Assembly: GCF_025465275.1 (NCBI RefSeq)
Contig: NZ_JAODNK010000153.1
Span: 62,001 to 126,000, forward strand
Length of the DNA: 64,000 bases
DNA from: Nocardia sp.
Lineage (GTDB): Bacteria; Actinomycetota; Actinomycetes; Mycobacteriales; Mycobacteriaceae
Direction: 5' to 3'
Part shown: positions 60,282-64,000 of the stretch, in pieces
Numbering within the stretch: position 1 is the stretch's first letter
How the letters are laid out: each line of letters starts with the position of its first letter
Program-made: the position numbers and the translations under genes
The notes under the pieces: generated by a model
What the model was told of the DNA's origin: nothing
Database searches by the model: none
What the model saw: the letters and a program-made list of their open reading frames with translations, nothing else

Positions 60282-60424
60282 ACGTTCGCAAACAATCAGC
60301 AACAATCGGCGGTTCTTCCAGATAGAATCATGCCCGAATTGCTCTAATCGACCCGTTTGCACTACCGCTCTACCCGCGCCACGGCTCGAACCCCCGCGCA
60401 CCCGGTACCGGAGAGGAAACGATC
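60282..60424. promoter_or_regulatory. Promoter region of the small membrane protein gene
   Basis: About 140 bases. TAGAAT at 60322-60327 is a plausible -10 hexamer, which would give a transcript leader of about 90 bases. GAGGAAA at 60413-60419 is the ribosome site for TTG 60425. I see no hairpin strong enough to call. Confidence 0.35.
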
Positions 60425-60715
60425 TTGAGCATGCTGTTGTCCGCGCACGACATGTACGGCACAGTCCTCGCCCAGATGGGCAATCCCACATCCGAGACGC
60501 CACCCATGGCCGACAAGATGATGAAGATGTTCCGCTACTTCACCTGGTTCACCCAGATGTCCGGAATCGCGGCCATCACCTACGGTGGCGGCAAATTCGC
60601 CTGGGAGAAGTGGGGAGGCGGATCCGGATCCCCGAAGATGGTCGCCAACGCCATGATCGGCGGAGCCACCGCCACCAGCGCGGGAACCATCATGAATACG
60701 GTCGTCGGCTCCTAG
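60425..60715 (+). CDS. Small membrane protein with VirB2-pilin-like pattern
   Basis: A 96-residue protein (TTG start with GAGG upstream; ATG 60431 is possible). Two hydrophobic stretches (FTQMSGIAAITYGGGKFAWE and ANAMIGGATATSAGTIMNTVV) are separated by a Gly/Lys-rich turn, and a polar N-terminal half contains many Met. The hairpin of two glycine-rich helices recalls VirB2/TrbC-type pilins, a structural resemblance only. No conjugation genes are nearby. Confidence 0.55.
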   Translation: MSMLLSAHDMYGTVLAQMGNPTSETPPMADKMMKMFRYFTWFTQMSGIAAITYGGGKFAWEKWGGGSGSPKMVANAMIGGATATSAGTIMNTVVGS

Positions 60716-60730
60716 AGCCGACAGGGGTAA

Positions 60731-60751
60731 CTCGGGGGCCAGGCCCCCGAG
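60731..60751 (+). terminator. Hairpin after the small membrane protein gene
   Basis: CTCGGGGGCC (60731-60740), one A, GGCCCCCGAG (60742-60751): a perfect 10-pair stem with a one-base centre, 15 bases after the stop. A second related CCCCGA-type repeat follows at about 60790-60810. The one-base loop makes it more a repeat-type element than a classical terminator. Confidence 0.5.
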
Positions 60752-60928
60752 ACCCCCGGAAAGTCCGGGGCGGTCGCAATTCTGGGGCAAGCCCCCGAAA
60801 CCCCCACACCAGCGTAGATCGGTCCCGCCCCGAAGCTCAGCTCCACAGGGGAAGGCGCCTCGCAACTCAGCTCCGCAGGACAGACGCGTCGGCCCCGACA
60901 GGGCAGCGCACCCGAATTCCATACAGCT

Positions 60929-60958
60929 GCGCCCGCCTCGCGATTGCGAGGCGGGCGC
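60929..60958 (-). terminator. Strong hairpin between the small membrane protein and FKBP genes
   Basis: GCGCCCGCCTCGC (60929-60941), loop GATT, GCGAGGCGGGCGC (60946-60958) form a perfect 13-pair stem, 25 bases beyond the FKBP gene stop. It is a likely bidirectional terminator. No T-run is present. Confidence 0.65.
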
Positions 60959-60983
60959 GGGCGCTTTCAGGGCGCTGAACGTA

Positions 60984-61346
60984 TTAGTTCAGCACGTCCT
61001 GCAGGTCGATGACGAAGACCAGGGTCTTGCCCGACAGGTGGTGACCGGCGCCGGCGGGGCCGTAGGCCAGCTCCGGCGGGATGGTGAGCTGCCGGCGGCC
61101 GCCGACCTTCATTCCCGGAATGCCTTCCTGCCAGCCCTGAATCAGGCCACGCAGGGGGAAGGTGATGGATTCGCCGCGGTTCCAGGAGGAATCGAACTCT
61201 TCGCCGCTGTCGAACTCGACGCCCACGTAGTGCACGTCGACGGTGTCGCCGGGCTTGGCTTCCGTGCCCTCGCCCACGACGAGATCCTTGATCACCAGCG
61301 TGGCGGGGGCGGGCCCGTCCTGGAATTCGATTTCGGGCTTGCTCAT
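60984..61346 (-). CDS. FKBP-type peptidyl-prolyl isomerase
   Basis: A 120-residue single-domain FKBP. GDTVDVHYVGVEFDSGEEFDSSW, ITFPLRGLIQGWQEGIPGMKVGGRRQLTIPPELAYG and LVFVIDLQDV match the canonical FK506-binding protein core, including the Trp at the base of the active site and the FDSS strand. It is cytoplasmic, with no signal peptide. ATG 61346 has GAGG upstream; the frame is open to 61580. It is divergent from the methyltransferase gene with a 91-base gap. Confidence 0.95.
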   Translation of the reverse strand: MSKPEIEFQDGPAPATLVIKDLVVGEGTEAKPGDTVDVHYVGVEFDSGEEFDSSWNRGESITFPLRGLIQGWQEGIPGMKVGGRRQLTIPPELAYGPAGAGHHLSGKTLVFVIDLQDVLN

Positions 61347-61437
61347 GGGTGGTCCTCTTCGATAGGGGATCGGGATCGTGATCACTTTAGGCCCTGCCGG
61401 GAACGGACCCCGAACGACGTCGCGCGAGAATGTCTCG

Positions 61438-62241
61438 GTGGCCGAAGTGATCGATATCGACGACCCCGCCGATCCGCGGGTGGCCGATTTCCGCGACCTC
61501 AGTAATGCCGACCGGCGACCCGACCTGCCCGGCGGCAAAGGCTTGGTGATCGCCGAGGGCACCGTGGTGGTGGAACGCATGCTGACCTCGCGTTTCGCGC
61601 CCTTTGCGGTGCTCGGTGTGGCGCGCCGCTACGAACTGCTGGCCGAGCAGCTGGCCGGGGTGGACGTGCCCTACTACCGCGCGACCGCCGAGGTGATGGC
61701 GGAGATCGTCGGCTTCCATCTCAATCGCGGTGTGCTGGCCGCGGCGCGCCGCCCGCCCGAACTCACCGCCGAGCAGGTGCTGGCCGAGGCGCGCACGGTG
61801 GCCGTCCTGGAGGGCGTGAACGATCACGAGAACATCGGGTCGATCTTCCGCAATGCGGCCGGGCTGGGCGCGGACGCGGTGCTGTTCGGCGATCGCTGCT
61901 CGGATCCGCTGTACCGGCGATCGGTGCGGGTATCCATGGGGCATGTGCTGAGAATCCCGTTCGCGCAACTACCTCCACTGCCCGGCAGCCTGGATATGCT
62001 GCGCGACAAGGGTTTCCAGATCATCGCGCTGACCCCGGACCCGAACGCGGATACGCTCGCCACCGCCATGACCGGCGAACGGGTGGCCCTGCTGCTCGGC
62101 GCGGAGGGCCCCGGCTTGACCGAGGAAACCATGCGGGCCAGCGACACTCGCGCGCGCATCCCGATGACACCGGGCACCGATTCGCTTAATGTGGCGACCG
62201 CGGCCGCCATGGCCTTCTACGAAAGAGTGCGTGCCCAGTGA
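61438..62241 (+). CDS. SpoU/TrmH-family RNA 2'-O-methyltransferase
   Basis: A 267-residue SPOUT methyltransferase. The N-terminal substrate domain is about 95 residues (GKGLVIAEGTVVVERMLTSRF). The SAM-binding trefoil contains LEGVNDHENIGSIFRNAAGLGADAVLF, RVALLLGAEGPGLTEETM and IPMTPGTDSLNVATAAAMAFYE, the three SpoU motifs in order. It probably methylates an rRNA ribose. It corresponds to M. tuberculosis Rv0881. GTG 61438 is the chosen start; an in-frame GTG at 61378 adds 20 residues that lack conservation. It overlaps the next gene by four bases. Confidence 0.92.
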   Translation: MAEVIDIDDPADPRVADFRDLSNADRRPDLPGGKGLVIAEGTVVVERMLTSRFAPFAVLGVARRYELLAEQLAGVDVPYYRATAEVMAEIVGFHLNRGVLAAARRPPELTAEQVLAEARTVAVLEGVNDHENIGSIFRNAAGLGADAVLFGDRCSDPLYRRSVRVSMGHVLRIPFAQLPPLPGSLDMLRDKGFQIIALTPDPNADTLATAMTGERVALLLGAEGPGLTEETMRASDTRARIPMTPGTDSLNVATAAAMAFYERVRAQ

Positions 62242-62531
62242 GTTATCCGCCGGACGGACCCTATGGATACGGGTACTCCGAACCGACCCCGTGGGCGACC
62301 GGAATCACCGTCATCGTCTGTGTCGGACTGCTGACCGCCACGGGCGTCTACGCCTTCGGTTCCGCACTGGCACAGGTGCATCCACTGCTGTCGGCGGCGG
62401 TGAATCTCATCGCGGTGGGCGGCGCGACACCGACCGCGTGGCGCTGGCGGTTCCAGCCGGTGACCCGCTGGGTGATCGGCGGGCTCGGCGCGGGCGTGCT
62501 GGTGGCCTGGATCGCGCTGCTCGTCTCGTAA
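62238..62531 (+). CDS. Small membrane protein, DUF2537-like
   Basis: A 97-residue protein with three predicted helices (ITVIVCVGLLTATGVYAFGS, LSAAVNLIAVGGATPTAWRW, WVIGGLGAGVLVAWIALLVS) after a Pro/Gly/Tyr N-terminus. Length and layout fit the DUF2537 group of mycolata, and its place after the SpoU methyltransferase and before sepH is that of M. tuberculosis Rv0882. The GTG start overlaps the stop of the methyltransferase by four bases (GTGA). The function is unknown. Confidence 0.75.
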   Translation: MSYPPDGPYGYGYSEPTPWATGITVIVCVGLLTATGVYAFGSALAQVHPLLSAAVNLIAVGGATPTAWRWRFQPVTRWVIGGLGAGVLVAWIALLVS

Positions 62532-62548
62532 CCGAGAGACCCGGTCGC

Positions 62549-63286
62549 TCAGGAGACCCGGTCGTGGCCGCGCAGCCAGCCGAACAGTCCGCGCTTGCCA
62601 TTGCGCTCGGCCACCGCCGGCGTGGGCGCCTCATCGAGCGCGGGCGCCTGCCCCTTCGGGAAGAGCGAGAATCCGCACACCGCGATCTGATCCGAGGTCA
62701 GCGCGTCCTCGGAAAACTTTCCGCGATACCGGAATCCGAGCCATTCCTGATTGGCCGCGTCCGCGAAGTCCGGCGGATCGAACGGCAGCATTTGCGGATC
62801 GGCCAATTCGCCCGGCTCCAATTCGATGGGGTACTCCCCCGCCCAGTGCGGCCGCTCCCACACCCGCGGCAGCCCCTCGTCCTCGAGGATATTGACCCGC
62901 GTGGAACTGAACGACCGCCGGAATTCGCCGCGTTCCCACTGTGCGAACGCACCCCAGCCCAGCGAGAGGTCGTAGGCGATCAGATAGGTGTGCTCCGAGG
63001 CGAGCGGACGGACCAGCAGCTCCGGCAGCTTCGTGGGTCTCGGCAGCGCGGCCTGGGTGGAGCAGACGACGGTGACGCCGGGATAGCAGCCGATATAGAT
63101 GGATTCCGGATCGGGTCCGGCCCAGACCTTCAAGGTGCCGGAGGCGGCGGGCACCACATCGCGGCCGGGATTGAGCTGCCGGGCCAGCGCCCAGGCGGCC
63201 TCGGGATCCGGGCCTGGGTGATCGCGGAGCACCGCGACCGGGTCGGGCGCGTCGACGTACCAGAGAGACGAGACTGTGGACGGCAC
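62549..63286 (-). CDS. DUF6928-like protein of unknown function
   Basis: A 245-residue soluble protein. SSLWYVDAPDPVAVLRDHP at the N-terminus, YIGCYPGVTVVCSTQAALPRP near 85, SLGWGAFAQWERGEFRRSFS near 130 and HWAGEYPIELEPG near 165 fit an actinobacterial protein family I know as DUF6928. GTG 63286 has GGGAGG eight bases upstream; the frame is open to 63511 but the extra residues are Arg/Cys-rich and not conserved-looking. It lies between the DUF2537-like gene (convergent) and sepH (same strand, upstream). Confidence 0.7.
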   Translation of the reverse strand: MPSTVSSLWYVDAPDPVAVLRDHPGPDPEAAWALARQLNPGRDVVPAASGTLKVWAGPDPESIYIGCYPGVTVVCSTQAALPRPTKLPELLVRPLASEHTYLIAYDLSLGWGAFAQWERGEFRRSFSSTRVNILEDEGLPRVWERPHWAGEYPIELEPGELADPQMLPFDPPDFADAANQEWLGFRYRGKFSEDALTSDQIAVCGFSLFPKGQAPALDEAPTPAVAERNGKRGLFGWLRGHDRVS

Positions 63287-63568
63287 TTCCGGCACCTCCC
63301 GAATTACTCGCGACCCAAGGACAGCAACTCCTGAGCAACATTCGGTGGCCGTAAGTCGGCGTCGGCGCGGACAGCCCCGGCAATCACCGCCACCACTACA
63401 AAATCTACCCGCACCACGGCCGGAAATACTGTTCCGCCTCCCCGAATCTTCAGCGCACGGCTTGGGAGCCGTTAGCTGTTGGGGACGCGTAGCCGCGGTG
63501 AGGACTGGCACCTATTTTGGGGGTACCCGGGGAGTTACCCGGACCTTACGAGATCAGTCGTTCCGTTC
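63287..63568. other. Gap between sepH and the DUF6928-like gene
   Basis: About 280 bases on the minus strand after sepH. It contains GGGTACCC near 63520 with adjacent GGGGAGTTACCC and carries the promoter of the downstream gene. No gene, tRNA or strong hairpin was recognised. Confidence 0.4.
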
Positions 63569-64000
63569 TCAATGCCCGGAGCTGCGCACGCCTAGGAGTA
63601 CGTCTTCCCAGGACGGCATGGGTGCCTTGCCGCCACGCTTGGCGCGATTCGGCTTCGGCGCAGCCGGTTTGGCGGCGGCCGGCGCCGCAGCAGCCGGGGC
63701 GGCCGGTTCCGCAGCGGGAGCTTCCGTGGCAGGAACCGGAACCGGCGCCGGAGCCACTGGAACTGGTGCGGGCGGAACGGGAGCCGGTGCGGCGGGCGCG
63801 GTCTGCGCCGGTGCCGAGGGTGCGACCGGAACCGGGGCGGCGGGCGCGGGGGCCGACTGTGCCGGTGCCGCAGGCGGATTCGGCGTGGCCGGAGCGGTGG
63901 GGGCGGCCGGTACCGGAGCCGGGGCGGCGACCGTGGCAGCGGGCACCGTGCCGTCACCGACGGCGGCGCGCTGCTCGAAGTAGCCGTCCATGCTCTGCTG
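63569..64000 (-). CDS. sepH: Septation protein SepH, C-terminal part (5' end beyond window)
   Basis: The frame is open to the right edge and covers the last 143 or so residues. A long Ala/Pro linker (AAPAPVPAAP, APAPVPPAPVPV and similar) is followed by KPNRAKRGGKAPMPSWEDVLLGVRSSGH. The terminal SWEDVLLGVRSSG resembles the conserved C-terminus of actinobacterial SepH, a stimulator of FtsZ assembly (M. tuberculosis Rv0883c). The N-terminal helix-turn-helix domain is not in the window. The position near the SpoU and DUF2537-like genes agrees. Confidence 0.85.
   Translation of the reverse strand, partial: QQSMDGYFEQRAAVGDGTVPAATVAAPAPVPAAPTAPATPNPPAAPAQSAPAPAAPVPVAPSAPAQTAPAAPAPVPPAPVPVAPAPVPVPATEAPAAEPAAPAAAAPAAAKPAAPKPNRAKRGGKAPMPSWEDVLLGVRSSGH

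Noticed and set aside
57568..60503. Long minus-strand frames at 57568-58986 and 59118-60503
   Set aside because: They are shadows of prrB and of the YhgE/Pip-like gene and contain no recognisable domain.
1..64000. tRNA, rRNA, insertion sequences, prophage or attachment sites
   Set aside because: I looked for cloverleaf-like sequences, transposase motifs and flanking inverted repeats in the gaps and found none that I could support.

Overview
The window is high-GC actinobacterial chromosome from a mycolic-acid-producing member of the Mycobacteriales. A Nocardia-like organism is the best guess. Evidence: GC-rich codon use with many GTG and TTG starts, a WS/DGAT wax ester/TAG synthase, F420-type luciferase-like oxidoreductases, a hemophore-like secreted protein, and gene pairs arranged as in Mycobacterium tuberculosis. 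Those pairs, from memory of the M. tuberculosis map, are prrA-prrB (Rv0903c-Rv0902c), accD3 (Rv0904c), echA6 with its MBL neighbour (Rv0905-Rv0906), an Rv0909-type antitoxin, an SpoU methyltransferase with a small membrane protein (Rv0881-Rv0882), and sepH (Rv0883c). No rRNA, tRNA, CRISPR array or intact mobile element was seen.

Layout. 1-15.6 kb: a secondary-metabolite locus on the minus strand. It holds a four-module nonribosomal peptide synthetase of at least 4456 codons that runs off the left edge inside its thioesterase, an MFS exporter upstream in the same direction, and a divergent MarR regulator. 15.7-19.9 kb: an accessory stretch with an LLM oxidoreductase, a decayed CGNR zinc-finger gene, a divergent MarR / AhpD-like / RidA stress module with a palindromic operator, and a quinone oxidoreductase. 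19.9-30.1 kb: ctaD, a small secreted protein, another LLM oxidoreductase, an Fe(II)/2OG-type oxygenase, WS/DGAT, an RluA-type pseudouridine synthase, an Rv0805-like phosphodiesterase, an AraC regulator and a Baeyer-Villiger-type monooxygenase. 30.2-37.3 kb: an energy-coupling-factor transporter whose membrane domain is fused to two ATPases, a secreted protein with a structured leader, a secreted lipase, a YczE-type membrane protein and an isochorismatase-fold hydrolase. 37.3-47.9 kb: ligD, a small antitoxin-like protein, an MBL hydrolase with echA6, an FAD monooxygenase, a TetR/epimerase pair, an aldo-keto reductase, a small secreted protein and accD3. 48-53.8 kb: a four-gene conservon (sensor kinase, Roadblock protein, DUF742 protein, GTPase). 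54.1-64 kb: an acyl/propionyl-CoA synthetase, the hemophore-like gene, prrAB, a truncated YhgE/Pip-like protein, a small membrane protein, an FKBP isomerase, an SpoU methyltransferase, a DUF6928-like protein and the 3' end of sepH.

Most notable points. The first condensation domain of the NRPS resembles that of EntF and has no loading module before it in the same protein, so it probably takes an acyl or aryl group from a separate carrier. The conservon kinase carries about 600 residues of degenerate LPQRDASGG-type repeats between its ATPase domain and a conserved C-terminal tail. A large share of genes show a TANNNT -10 hexamer 6-7 nt before the start codon, which predicts leaderless mRNAs. 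The YhgE/Pip-like protein stops where its C-terminal membrane half should begin.
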